Assembly (NCBI RefSeq): GCF_003226345.1
Contig: NZ_PDOF01000001.1
Coordinates: 186,001-250,000 of the forward strand
Direction: 5' to 3'
From: Alteribacter lacisalsi
GTDB lineage: Bacteria > Bacillota > Bacilli > Bacillales > Salisediminibacteriaceae
Length of the DNA: 64,000 nucleotides
Shown: piece by piece, positions 34,293 through 43,097 of the stretch
How the letters are laid out: every line of letters starts with the position of its first letter
Position numbering within the stretch: the stretch's first letter is position 1
Notes under the pieces: model-generated
Told to the model about the DNA's origin: nothing
Database searches by the model: none
Seen by the model: the letters and a program-made list of their open reading frames with translations, nothing else
Program-made: the position numbers and the translations under genes

Positions 34293-34416
34293 GTTGATTG
34301 CAGCGGACGCGCGACACTCCTGCGGGAACAGCGCCGCCTGAAGACCCCGCATGGCGTTTTTCCCGAGGAGGTTGAAGCGGTGCCCGCGTAAAGGGAGCGC
34401 GTTCTCTGCAATCAAC
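34293..34416 (+). repeat. GC-rich palindromic intergenic repeat, copy D (most intact)
   Basis: A 124-bp element with exact 11-bp terminal inverted repeats (GTTGATTGCAG 34293-34303 and CTGCAATCAAC 34406-34416). The symmetry continues inward imperfectly (ACGCGC). It is nearly identical to copy B over most of its length. Confidence 0.85.
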
Positions 34417-34468
34417 AATAAACTTTTTCAGAGTCACTGAAATACACATACGAAGAACTTACAATCAT

Positions 34469-34504
34469 AAAAACAGCCTCCGGCAAAATGCCGGAGGCTG
34501 TTTT
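34469..34504. terminator. Bidirectional terminator between ytoI and ytpI
   Basis: A perfect 16-bp stem (34470-34485 with 34489-34504) carrying ACAGCCTCCGGC, with A-tract on the left and T-tract on the right. Confidence 0.85.
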
Positions 34505-34510
34505 AGGGTT

Positions 34511-34831
34511 TTATTTTGAAGGCTGTTCTTCCTGCTGGCGGATCGCTTCCGCTTCCTTCTGTGCAGCGGGAAGGAATGCCCGGTAGTTACGAATTCCAAA
34601 GAAAACATTAATACCACCGTAGGCAATGAAGATGACGCCGACAATAGTGGAAATCGTCGTTCCGTAAAGAATCATTGCATTTAATCCAAATGAACCGATG
34701 GCAATTCCAACAGCAATACTGGCTTTGGAGGCATACCAGTTACCCTCCATCACGCCGCGTGATCTCGTCTGCTGGACCTTGAAATAAACAAAAAGAACGA
34801 ACGACACGACGATCATGATCGTTAAAAACAT
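34511..34831 (-). CDS. ytpI: YtpI-family membrane protein
   Basis: A 106-residue protein with three predicted transmembrane helices (about 2-18, 35-56 and 60-80) and a charged, Glu/Gln-rich C-terminus. It is the syntenic equivalent of B. subtilis YtpI, which lies between ytoI and ytqI/nrnA; its role is unknown. AAAGGAGA precedes the ATG at 34831. It is divergent from nrnA and ends at a strong bidirectional terminator. Confidence 0.82.
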   Translation of the reverse strand: MFLTIMIVVSFVLFVYFKVQQTRSRGVMEGNWYASKASIAVGIAIGSFGLNAMILYGTTISTIVGVIFIAYGGINVFFGIRNYRAFLPAAQKEAEAIRQQEEQPSK

Positions 34832-35022
34832 AAATGATGTCTCCTTTATTTCAGGGGCTCCTTCTGGAACCGACTGATTGTTCAGTGACACTGAAGTTGT
34901 TCTATTGTAAAAATAGCACAATGATGCTTTTGGAATCAAGGAAAACCGGGGCATTGTCACATAGAAGGTTTTGGGATAACCTAAAACTATATTCTGAATC
35001 TGAACGGACAGGAGTTCTGTAA

Positions 35023-35976
35023 ATGATAACAGCCATTATTGAACAGATAAAAAAACACCAGACCATCATAATTCACCGGCACGTCCGCCCTGATCCTGAC
35101 GCAATCGGGTCACAAGGGGGGCTTCGTGAAATCATTCAGGCAGCCTGTCCTGATAAACGGGTGCTCATAACCGGAGAGAACGACAGTGAATTTCAGTATT
35201 TGATTCAGATGGACGAGGTACGGGATGAAGATTTCGAGGATTCCCTTGTCATTGTGTGTGATACGGCGAATCAGCCCCGTATTGAAGATGAACGGTTCCA
35301 TCTCGGGAACACCCTCGTAAAAATTGACCATCATCCGGAAGTGGACACCTACGGGGATCTGTCCTGGGTGGATACAGATGCCAGCTCGACAAGCGAGATG
35401 GTGTTTGAACTGTTTGAAGTATGGGAGAAGGATGGTGCGGTACTTACAGATGAAGGGGCCAGGCTTCTCTATGCAGGGATTGTCGGGGACACCGGCCGCT
35501 TCCGCCACCCGAACACAACGGAAAAAACGTTTGCCAGTGCAGGTAAACTGATCCGTTACAACTTTTCAAGACCGGATCTTTATGAGGCTATGTACGAAAA
35601 GCCAATTGACCTGGTCAGAACGGAAGGCTATGTGCTCTCCAACGCAGAGATGCTTCCGTCCGGGGTGGCCTATATCAAACTTACGAAGGAAAAGCTGGAG
35701 GAATTCGGGGTAACCGCATCTATGACAGCGAGTTTTGTAAATGCTTTTTCATCCATACAGGGGGTAAAAGCCTGGGTATTCTTTGTGGAGGAAGAAGAGG
35801 TAATCCGGGTCCGTCTCCGTTCAAAGGGGCCGGCGGTCAACGAGCTGGCTTCCAGATATGACGGAGGCGGACATCCTATGGCATCAGGAGCATCAGCCTA
35901 TTCCTGGGAGGAAACAGACGCGCTTCTGGGCGAACTGGATCAACTTTGCAGGAACTATCCTGAGAAGCAGGCGTAA
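35023..35976 (+). CDS. nrnA: Bifunctional oligoribonuclease / pAp phosphatase NrnA
   Basis: A 317-residue DHH-DHHA1 phosphoesterase that degrades very short RNAs (nanoRNA) and also converts 3',5'-pAp to AMP. The DHH-domain metal ligands are visible: HRHVRPDPDAIGS (His20, Asp24, Asp26), IVCDTAN (Asp80) and KIDHHPEVD (His103, His104). The DHHA1 substrate motif GGGHPMASGA is near the C-terminus. GACAGGAG precedes the ATG. Position and length match B. subtilis YtqI. Confidence 0.94.
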   Translation: MITAIIEQIKKHQTIIIHRHVRPDPDAIGSQGGLREIIQAACPDKRVLITGENDSEFQYLIQMDEVRDEDFEDSLVIVCDTANQPRIEDERFHLGNTLVKIDHHPEVDTYGDLSWVDTDASSTSEMVFELFEVWEKDGAVLTDEGARLLYAGIVGDTGRFRHPNTTEKTFASAGKLIRYNFSRPDLYEAMYEKPIDLVRTEGYVLSNAEMLPSGVAYIKLTKEKLEEFGVTASMTASFVNAFSSIQGVKAWVFFVEEEEVIRVRLRSKGPAVNELASRYDGGGHPMASGASAYSWEETDALLGELDQLCRNYPEKQA

Positions 35977-36004
35977 CTGCTGCTTTGATAACGCTTCACA
36001 CAGC

Positions 36005-36051
36005 AAAAAAAGAGCGGACGCTGCCTGTCAGGCGCGTCACGCTCTTTTTTT
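36005..36051. terminator. Bidirectional terminator between nrnA and the 62-codon gene
   Basis: AAAAAAGAGCG (36006-36016) pairs with CGCTCTTTTTT (36040-36050), with a bulged GACGC/GCGTC inner stem. The T- and A-tracts serve both directions. Confidence 0.85.
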
Positions 36052-36225
36052 CGGGATAAACCAGGAACCAAATTCGGTTTCTTCTTCAATCACGTCGAGG
36101 TTCAATTCAGAGATTTCTTTGCGGATCAGGGCAGTTAATTCCTCGGTTTCCGCAAATGCTGAAAACCCGGCCTCAATATTTCTGATCTTTTCCTTTGCCA
36201 GTTTACTTCTGCTCATAATCTTCAT
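36037..36225 (-). CDS. Small conserved-looking protein, function unknown
   Basis: A 62-residue charged helical protein (RSKLAKEKIRNIEAGFSAFAETEEL) ending in a short basic tail. I do not recognise a defined family. Support for a real gene is AAGGAGG ten bases before the ATG and a terminator that overlaps its end. It lies between nrnA and the sporulation genes ytrI-ytrH, on their strand, about 200 bp downstream of ytrI, so co-transcription with them is possible. Confidence 0.65.
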   Translation of the reverse strand: MKIMSRSKLAKEKIRNIEAGFSAFAETEELTALIRKEISELNLDVIEEETEFGSWFIPKKRA

Positions 36226-36425
36226 AATTGCTGAACCTCCTTGTCGCTATTTATATATTATGCCTTAGCAGGCTGTCTGGTGAAAGTCACGGATGTTCTT
36301 TCTTTTATTATACCCTATTTGCATAGGGGAACGTAAAGCTTAGTCAAAGTTCATATAAATGACATAATCATCCATACCCTCTTTACGGTACCCTGCAATC
36401 AAAGAACTTAAACCAGCCTGCATGT

Positions 36426-36932
36426 TTAATCAGCCGCGTGAATACTGATATCAACCTCTGTTGTCGTATAAACCATGAAGTTTTCAATTTTAAGCTGGTA
36501 CTTTTTATCATTATTGATTCGGAAGGTTTTATTCTCGATTGCTTTTTTTAAAAGCTCACGGGAGGAGAAGACCGTCTCGATGCTTTTGTTTTTAATGAGT
36601 TCCAGCTCACTTTCGACTGCACTTCGCAGCTCAAAGATCGTCAATTCACTCAAATTAACTTCCCGTTCGTTAACGAAGTTTACACGAATCGTCTGAACCG
36701 TTAATTTTTCCTGATTCTCCTTGTTCATCTCATCCTGATCCTTTTGGAGTATGTCAATTGTGTTTTCAAGATTTTCAATCGTCGTCCGCTGTTTTCCGAT
36801 TTCCATAATGAGCTTGTCGTAGACGTACCCGAAGTTGTACAAAAAAAAGAGCCAGCCGATCAGCATGCCGAGAATAACACCTGCTGTAAAACGCTGCCAG
36901 CTTTTTTCACGATAAAGAGGAGGGATTCTCAT
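36426..36932 (-). CDS. ytrI: Sporulation membrane protein YtrI
   Basis: A 168-residue protein with one N-terminal transmembrane helix (about 18-37, AGVILGMLIGWLFFLYNFGY), a coiled-coil (about 45-75, EIGKQRTTIENLENTIDILQ), and a folded C-terminal domain. YtrI and YtrH are required together for efficient sporulation and germination in B. subtilis. Its ATG overlaps the ytrH stop by 4 bp, so the pair is translationally coupled. GGAGGGAATG provides the binding site. Confidence 0.87.
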   Translation of the reverse strand: MRIPPLYREKSWQRFTAGVILGMLIGWLFFLYNFGYVYDKLIMEIGKQRTTIENLENTIDILQKDQDEMNKENQEKLTVQTIRVNFVNEREVNLSELTIFELRSAVESELELIKNKSIETVFSSRELLKKAIENKTFRINNDKKYQLKIENFMVYTTTEVDISIHAAD

Positions 36933-37261
36933 TTCATTCCCTCCTGGGTGAGCCACTGTATAAGCACCGTTCCGCTGTGAGCACCGCAGAGAGCTGCGAA
37001 AATCATCAGGCCTGTATTGAAGATATCTGCGTGTGTGCCTTCGAAAATGCCCCGTTCCAGACTTGAAATCGCGTCAAAAGTGCCCCCGATAGCCGCCACA
37101 AGGGCCCAGATCTTAAGACTTGAAGCAAGGTCGTGCATAATGGAAAGGGGAGGTTTGCCGATCAGGTAGGCACCGATTCCCCCGAGAATGGTACCGCCGA
37201 TAATCACACCAAATGCAACGAAAAAGTCGATAATCAGCGTAGCAAGAAAATCTTTATCCAT
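36929..37261 (-). CDS. ytrH: Sporulation membrane protein YtrH
   Basis: A 110-residue protein with three hydrophobic helices (about 6-34, 47-62, 80-98) rich in glycine (GVIIGGTILGGIGAYLIG), the YtrH-family pattern. GGAGGG lies six bases before the ATG at 37261; an ATG two codons upstream touches that site. A sigma-E-like promoter is present upstream, consistent with mother-cell expression. Together with ytrI it forms a two-gene unit divergent from dnaE. Confidence 0.87.
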   Translation of the reverse strand: MDKDFLATLIIDFFVAFGVIIGGTILGGIGAYLIGKPPLSIMHDLASSLKIWALVAAIGGTFDAISSLERGIFEGTHADIFNTGLMIFAALCGAHSGTVLIQWLTQEGMK

Positions 37262-37308
37262 ATTCATCCCTCCGGACCTCAGGCGATCCTGTTTAAGCCT
37301 TTACTACA

Positions 37309-37337
37309 TATGTATGGACGAGGCCGGAAGTTATGTG
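37309..37337 (-). promoter_or_regulatory. Candidate sigma-E promoter of ytrH-ytrI
   Basis: On the minus strand CACATAA (37337-37331) is followed after 14 bp by CATACATA (37316-37309), against sigma-E KMATATT and CATACAnT. The -35 is weak. Confidence 0.4.
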
Positions 37338-37354
37338 TGAATTATTGTGTGCTG

Positions 37355-37368
37355 CAAACATGCGTTTG
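37355..37368. promoter_or_regulatory. Candidate LexA (DinR) box in the dnaE promoter
   Basis: CAAAC-ATGC-GTTTG is a perfect palindrome differing from the Bacillus LexA core CGAAC-N4-GTTCG at one symmetrical position. It ends 3 bp before TACAAT (37372-37377), the probable dnaE -10. Confidence 0.45.
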
Positions 37369-37411
37369 CGTTACAATGAGGATACAAAGAATTCGGAAAG
37401 GAGGAATAGAA

Positions 37412-40400
37412 ATGAGTTTTGTCCACCTGCATGTTCATAGTGAATACAGTTTCCTGTACGGTGCAGGGAAAGTGGAAGCCCTTGTGACAGCTGCAAAAAA
37501 TATGGGGATGCCGGCACTTGCCCTCACGGATCTGAACGGCATGTACGGCGCTGTTCCCTTTTTTAAAGCATGCAGAAAGGAAGGGATCAAACCGCTCCTG
37601 GGAACTGAGCTTGTTTTTAAAGATGGGGAGGAACAATTTCCGCTTGTCCTGATTGCCAGGAACAATCAGGGATTAAAACGGCTCATGAAGCTTACAGCTG
37701 CTGCTTACGATCAGATGGAAAAAGGACAGCCTGCCGTTTCGGTGAAGAAGCTCAATGAGGTGGAGAAAGAAGCGGTAGTCGCACTGTCTCCCTTTGAAGG
37801 CGGGCCGGTCCAGACACGGATCGATGACGGTGACACCGCCGGAGCCGAGAAGATGCTGGCTAAACTCAAGACCGTTTTCGGGGAAGACGGCGTATACATA
37901 GAGCTTCAGCAGCACGAAAGGGCGGAGGAAAAGGAGCTTCTACTGAAGCTGAATGAATGGAACAAATCTCGCGGAGGAAGTCTGCCGTTTACGGCTTCAA
38001 ACCACGTGCAGTTTCTTTCTCCCCAGGACCACCAGGCTCACATGGTGCTCAGAGCGATTGGACGTGGAGAAACCCTTGAGGAGCTGCCTGACCGCTGCTC
38101 GTCCGATCAGTTTTATCTGAAATCTCCCGAAGAAATGAGGAAACTGTTCTCCTCCTGGCAGGAGGCATGTGACCGGACTGTGGAAATTGCCGGCATGTGT
38201 GAGGCGGAAATCCGCTTTGATGGATCCTATTTTCCAAAGTACCCCGTCCCCGCCGGAAAAACGGCTGCTGCGTTCTTGAGAGAACGGTGTGAAAAGGGCC
38301 TTGCCGAACGTTACGGCCAAGATCCTGACTCCGTTGTAAAGGAACGGCTCGACTACGAACTTTCCGTCATAACGAATATGAAATACGAAGACTACTTTCT
38401 CATTGTCTGGGATTTTATGGACTATGCCCACAGCCAGGGGATTTTGACAGGACCGGGCCGGGGATCTGCTGCAGGTTCGATCGTCGCTTATGTGCTCAAA
38501 ATTACGGATGTGGATCCGATCAAGTATGATCTCCTGTTTGAACGGTTTTTAAATCCCGAACGGGTTTCGATGCCCGATATTGATATCGATTTTCCCGATG
38601 ATGAACGTGATCGGGTAATTCAATACGTTGCTGCTAAATACGGATCGGATCATGTTGCTCAGATAATAACCTACGGAACCCTTGCAGCAAAAGCGGCTAT
38701 CCGTGATGCGGGCAGGGTTATGGGGACCCCCCAGTACCTGGTCGACAGAATGGCCCGATTCATTCCGTCACGACCGAATATAACCCTTCAGGAAGCAGTA
38801 AACGAAGTGCCGGAGTTAAAAAAGCTTGTTGACGAAGAGGAGGATGCAGGCACGCTGTTCAGAACTGCCCGCCGGATAGAAGGACTCCCTCGACATACTT
38901 CTGTTCATGCGGCCGGCGTGGTAATCAGCGAAGCTCCCTTAACCGATGTGATTCCGGTTCAGACAGGCAGCGGAGAAATCCGCATTACCCAGTATCCAAT
39001 GGGAATTCTGGAAGAGATGGGACTTCTGAAAATGGATTTTCTCGGTCTGCGCAATCTGAGTTTTATTAAGGACATTGTCCGCCTCGTAAAAGAAGACCAT
39101 CGTAAGGAAATTGATATTGCTGCAATCCCGTTTGACGACAGCCGTACATTCGCTCTCTTAAGTGAGGGAGATACGAGCGGGGTCTTCCAGCTCGAATCAT
39201 CGGGCATGAAAAGCGTGCTTAAGCGGCTCAAACCAACCGAGTTTGAAGATATTGTGTCTGTTAACGCCCTTTACAGGCCGGGTCCGATGGAGAACATCCC
39301 CCTGTACATCCGGCGCAAGCATGGAGAGGAAAAGATAGGATACCCTCACGAGGATCTGAAACCGATTCTGGATAAAACATACGGGGTGCTTATCTATCAG
39401 GAGCAGATTATGCAGATCGCTTCCCGGATGGCCGGGTTCTCACTCGGGGAAGCAGACTTGCTCCGTAGAGCCGTCTCCAAGAAAAACCGTCAGGCTCTTG
39501 AGGATGGACGAACCTCTTTTGTCAGAGGAGCGTTAAAAAAGGGATACTCCCAAAAAGAAGCAGACCTTGTCTACGACCTGATTGTCCGTTTTGCCGAGTA
39601 CGGTTTCCCTCGCAGTCATGCGGTCGCCTACAGTGTGATTGCCTATCAGCTTGCCTTTTTGAAAGCCAACTATCCTGCTTCATTTTTAACAGCGCTCCTG
39701 TCCGGCGTTCTTCACCATCAGGAAAAAATGGCCGAGTATATATCAGAGGCAAAAAAGAAGGGAATCGGAATTGCCGGTCCGTCTGTCAACCGGAGCGGGG
39801 CCAGATTTAAAGCCGAAGGAAATGCTATTGTAATAGGACTGAAGGCAATCAAAAATGTCGGGGTGCAGGCGATTTCCGCGATTCTCGAAGAACGCCGGCT
39901 CGGTCCATTTGAGGATCTTTTTGATCTGTGCGCCCGCATCCCTGCAAGATTTCTTCCGAAAAGAGCGCTTGAAGCCCTGATTGTGTCCGGAGCCTGCGAT
40001 GAATTCGGAATGCATAGAGCCGGGCTTCTCGCCAGTCTTGATCAGGCGATGGAGTACGGCGAATCGTTCAGGGACTCGGAAGAACCGGCACTGTTCAAGG
40101 ATGAAGTGGCAAAACCGGACTACTACGACGTGCCGCCATTCGGGGAACAGGAGCTGCTTCAGTTTGAAAAGCAGGTGCTTGGCTTTTACGCGACCAATCA
40201 CCCGGTCACACCATATGCAGAGGTGCTGGCGCAATACAGCCGCACGATGATCAGCAGCGTGCAGGGAATTGAAAAAGAACGATCCTCTGTCCGGATCGCG
40301 GGACTCATTGAAAGCATCAAGGTTATCAAGACAAAAAAAGGACAGCAGATGGCTTTTGCCGTTTTGTCTGATGAAACGGGAGATGTAGAAGTCACGTTTT

Positions 40401-40786
40401 TCCCGGAAACGTTCGCGAAACATCGCCACTTGATGGACAGTGGCGCGCTCGTTTTTATCCAGGGGAAAACAAGCCTTCATAAAGGTGAGATGAAAATAAA
40501 TGCAGAAAAAGCTGGACCGCTGGAGTCCTTGAAGAAGAAGCAGGAGAAGCCTATGGAAATTCTGTACCTGAAACTTGACGCGGAACATCAGGATCAGGGC
40601 TACCGTCAGCGCCTGCAGCGCCTGCTCAAAGATGATCCAGGGGACATCCCTGTGGTAGTGTACGACGAAACAAAACAGAAAGCTTTCCGCCTGGATGAAA
40701 CGTGGCAGGTTTCCGGTGATGAAGGGCTTCTGACACGCCTTGGTGTGCTTCTGGGTGATAAAAATGTGGTACTTAAACAACAATAG
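37412..40786 (+). CDS. dnaE: DNA polymerase III alpha subunit, DnaE type
   Basis: A 1124-residue replicative polymerase that in low-GC Gram-positives extends RNA primers, mainly on the lagging strand, before handing over to PolC. It has an N-terminal PHP domain (HLHVHSEYS, about 4-12), a polymerase core with catalytic aspartates in MPDIDIDFPDDERD (about residues 389-393), GPGRGSAAGS upstream of it, a helix-hairpin-helix tail and an OB-fold (about 950-1050). There is no epsilon-type exonuclease insertion, unlike PolC. The ATG at 37412 has AAAGGAGG; longer in-frame starts run into the ytrH region. Confidence 0.97.
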   Translation: MSFVHLHVHSEYSFLYGAGKVEALVTAAKNMGMPALALTDLNGMYGAVPFFKACRKEGIKPLLGTELVFKDGEEQFPLVLIARNNQGLKRLMKLTAAAYDQMEKGQPAVSVKKLNEVEKEAVVALSPFEGGPVQTRIDDGDTAGAEKMLAKLKTVFGEDGVYIELQQHERAEEKELLLKLNEWNKSRGGSLPFTASNHVQFLSPQDHQAHMVLRAIGRGETLEELPDRCSSDQFYLKSPEEMRKLFSSWQEACDRTVEIAGMCEAEIRFDGSYFPKYPVPAGKTAAAFLRERCEKGLAERYGQDPDSVVKERLDYELSVITNMKYEDYFLIVWDFMDYAHSQGILTGPGRGSAAGSIVAYVLKITDVDPIKYDLLFERFLNPERVSMPDIDIDFPDDERDRVIQYVAAKYGSDHVAQIITYGTLAAKAAIRDAGRVMGTPQYLVDRMARFIPSRPNITLQEAVNEVPELKKLVDEEEDAGTLFRTARRIEGLPRHTSVHAAGVVISEAPLTDVIPVQTGSGEIRITQYPMGILEEMGLLKMDFLGLRNLSFIKDIVRLVKEDHRKEIDIAAIPFDDSRTFALLSEGDTSGVFQLESSGMKSVLKRLKPTEFEDIVSVNALYRPGPMENIPLYIRRKHGEEKIGYPHEDLKPILDKTYGVLIYQEQIMQIASRMAGFSLGEADLLRRAVSKKNRQALEDGRTSFVRGALKKGYSQKEADLVYDLIVRFAEYGFPRSHAVAYSVIAYQLAFLKANYPASFLTALLSGVLHHQEKMAEYISEAKKKGIGIAGPSVNRSGARFKAEGNAIVIGLKAIKNVGVQAISAILEERRLGPFEDLFDLCARIPARFLPKRALEALIVSGACDEFGMHRAGLLASLDQAMEYGESFRDSEEPALFKDEVAKPDYYDVPPFGEQELLQFEKQVLGFYATNHPVTPYAEVLAQYSRTMISSVQGIEKERSSVRIAGLIESIKVIKTKKGQQMAFAVLSDETGDVEVTFFPETFAKHRHLMDSGALVFIQGKTSLHKGEMKINAEKAGPLESLKKKQEKPMEILYLKLDAEHQDQGYRQRLQRLLKDDPGDIPVVVYDETKQKAFRLDETWQVSGDEGLLTRLGVLLGDKNVVLKQQ

Positions 40787-40809
40787 GTGTATATCATCGC
40801 GCGATTTGT

Positions 40810-40845
40810 TATAATAAAGATTGTTTCAGAGTGGTCAGACCACTC
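40810..40845 (+). promoter_or_regulatory. Malic enzyme promoter (extended -10) with FadR-type operator
   Basis: TGTTATAAT (-10 TATAAT at 40810-40815, extended TG motif) is followed by the perfect palindrome GAGTGGTCAGACCACTC (40829-40845) near or just after the expected start point. TGGTCnGACCA is the core of FadR-family GntR operators, and such a regulator is encoded two genes on. Confidence 0.7.
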
Positions 40846-40880
40846 AAGATCAGAAGAATGGGATATAAAGGAGTGGGAGA

Positions 40881-42125
40881 ATGGCGACGCTGCGAGAAGA
40901 AGCCTTACATATGCACCGGGTGCATAAAGGGAAACTGGAGACAGTTTCAAAAGTAGCAGTTAGAAACGCTCAGGATTTGTCGCTTGCTTATTCACCGGGT
41001 GTTGCGGAACCGTGCAAAGCGATTTTTGAAGATCCGCAGTCGGTATACGAATATACGATGAAAGGAAATATGGTGGCCGTTGTGTCAGACGGTACGGCCG
41101 TTTTAGGGCTTGGCAACATTGGACCTGAAGCCTCTCTTCCCGTAATGGAGGGCAAGGCGGTTCTGTTCAAATCATTTGCCGGAGTGGATGCTTTTCCAAT
41201 TTGCTTAAATACGACCAATGTCGATGAGATCGTCAATACAGTTAAACTGATGGAGCCTACATTTGGAGGCGTGAATCTGGAAGATATCGCAGCACCGCGC
41301 TGTTTTGAAATTGAGGAACGTCTGAAAAAGGAAATGAACATTCCGGTATTTCACGATGATCAGCACGGCACAGCGATTGTAACGGCAGCTGGTCTTCGAA
41401 ATGCCCTTAAAATTACAGGGAAATCCATGGCGGAAATTAAGGTTGTCGTCAACGGAGCTGGAGCAGCAGGTATTGCGATCATCAAGCTTCTGCTGAGCAT
41501 GGGCTGCAAGGATATCATCCTGTGCGATTCCAAGGGTGCCATTTACGAAGGGCGTCCTCAGGGAATGAATGATCTGAAACACGAGATGGCTCAGGTAACG
41601 AACAAAGACAAGCTCGATGGAAGCCTCGGCGACGTGATTACTGGAACAGATGTATTTATCGGCGTTTCGGTAAAAGGGGCCCTTACAAAGGAAATGGTTC
41701 AGAGTATGAACCCCGACCCGATTATTTTTGCTATGGCGAATCCGGATCCGGAAATTATGCCGGATGAGGCAAAAGAGGCCGGCGCAAGCGTAATCGGAAC
41801 CGGTCGTTCTGATTTTCCTAACCAGGTAAACAACGTTCTTGCGTTTCCGGGTATTTTCCGCGGCGCACTTGACGTATATGCCACTCACATTAATGAGGAA
41901 ATGAAAGTGGCGGCCGTCAAGGCGATTGCCGATCTGGTATCCGATGAGGAACTGAATGCCGATTACGTCATTCCGGCACCTTTTGATACCCGTGTCGCAC
42001 CTGCTGTTGCAAGGAATGTAGCTGTGGCTGCGATGGAAACAGGAGTGGCGAGAAGAAAAGTCGACCCTCAAGCTGTTGAGCAGAAAACAAAACAGCTGAC
42101 ACTTATAGACGACAAGGAGTCATAA
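40881..42125 (+). CDS. NAD(P)-dependent malic enzyme (YtsJ type)
   Basis: A 414-residue enzyme that decarboxylates malate to pyruvate with reduction of NAD(P). It is the short bacterial form, without the C-terminal phosphotransacetylase domain. The catalytic block SLAYSPGVAEPC, DGTAVLGLGNIGP, metal site FHDDQHGTAI and Rossmann motif VVNGAGAAGIAI are intact. B. subtilis YtsJ, the main NADP-dependent malic enzyme, lies in the same place next to dnaE and accD. AAAGGAGTGGG precedes the ATG. It is the first gene of a unit that continues into a FadR-type regulator. Confidence 0.94.
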   Translation: MATLREEALHMHRVHKGKLETVSKVAVRNAQDLSLAYSPGVAEPCKAIFEDPQSVYEYTMKGNMVAVVSDGTAVLGLGNIGPEASLPVMEGKAVLFKSFAGVDAFPICLNTTNVDEIVNTVKLMEPTFGGVNLEDIAAPRCFEIEERLKKEMNIPVFHDDQHGTAIVTAAGLRNALKITGKSMAEIKVVVNGAGAAGIAIIKLLLSMGCKDIILCDSKGAIYEGRPQGMNDLKHEMAQVTNKDKLDGSLGDVITGTDVFIGVSVKGALTKEMVQSMNPDPIIFAMANPDPEIMPDEAKEAGASVIGTGRSDFPNQVNNVLAFPGIFRGALDVYATHINEEMKVAAVKAIADLVSDEELNADYVIPAPFDTRVAPAVARNVAVAAMETGVARRKVDPQAVEQKTKQLTLIDDKES

Positions 42126-42192
42126 TGGCAGGGGTCCGGAACTGTCCGGACGCCCTCTTCCTATGTACCGTCAAGGAAAGAGGTGGACTGAA

Positions 42193-42858
42193 ATGACCTC
42201 ACCACCAGGCAAGGTGTATTTAAACATACTTAAAGAGCTTGACCGGATTATCCATGAAGACAATCTGCTTCCTGGTGATAAATTGCCATCCGAGCGTGAA
42301 CTTGCTGAAAGGCTGCAGGCTGGCCGGTCTTCGGTACGGGAAGCCCTGCGAGCGCTGGAACTGCTTGATCTGATTGAAACCCGTAAAGGGGAGGGCACGT
42401 TTATTCAGCGCGCAGGAGGTCACCGTCTTGCCGAAATTCTTGCCGGTTTCTTCCTTAGGGAAACAAGGGCAAGGCAGGATGTAACGGAGACAAGAGCCAT
42501 TATTGAGATTGAAGCTGTCAGGCTTGCCTGTTCACGAATAAGTGAGGAACAGCTTGCCAGACTCGGAAGGATTATTGAAGAATCCAAAGCAGCCTGGTCA
42601 GACGGCGAGCTGCCGGTTGAACAGGACTACCTGTTCCATAAAACACTTGTAGAATCGTGCCGAAATCAACTGATGATGAACATTTGGCGCCCGCTTGTTG
42701 AATACAGCAAGGTGGCCCTTAGGGAATCCCTGTCACGGAGCGGCAGGGCAGAGAATGCTATTGCAGAGCATTCCGGCATTTTCGAAGCTGTCCGCAGAAA
42801 AGATGAAGAAGAAGCAGTAAATATGCTGAAAAAACATCTCGAAAACAGTCGTTTCTAA
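42193..42858 (+). CDS. GntR-family transcriptional regulator, FadR subfamily
   Basis: A 221-residue protein with an N-terminal winged helix (about 10-75, LLPGDKLPSERELAERLQAGRSSVREALRALELLDLIETRKGEGTF) and a C-terminal all-helical FCD ligand domain (about 85-215). FCD domains bind small carboxylates or metal and release the protein from TGGTC-type palindromes. Such a palindrome lies at the malic enzyme promoter, so autoregulation of this operon is likely. AGAGGTGG precedes the ATG. Its position between malic enzyme and accD suggests a link between C4 acids and fatty-acid synthesis; the ligand is unknown. Confidence 0.9.
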   Translation: MTSPPGKVYLNILKELDRIIHEDNLLPGDKLPSERELAERLQAGRSSVREALRALELLDLIETRKGEGTFIQRAGGHRLAEILAGFFLRETRARQDVTETRAIIEIEAVRLACSRISEEQLARLGRIIEESKAAWSDGELPVEQDYLFHKTLVESCRNQLMMNIWRPLVEYSKVALRESLSRSGRAENAIAEHSGIFEAVRRKDEEEAVNMLKKHLENSRF

Positions 42859-43097
42859 CCGTTGTGCGTCGATAATCAGGGCACAAACTACCTTGAATTC
42901 GCCTGTTTAACAGTGTTATGATGGAAAAAATTTACGCAGCGCTTTATTCTGTTATTATTTTCTTTTATTCTCATTGGCTGCGTAGAGGTCATAAGTGTCA
43001 TAACCGCTCACGGCGGAAGAAGGCTGAACAAGAAACAAAGGCGCAGCAATGCGGTTTTTGAATATGGAGAGTACGTCAAGACAAATGAGGTGAGATT

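Larger units (their letters stand above)
34180..34510. other. Gene-free region between convergent ytoI and ytpI
   Basis: It contains repeat copy D (34293-34416) and a bidirectional terminator (34469-34504). No gene is seen. Confidence 0.75.
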
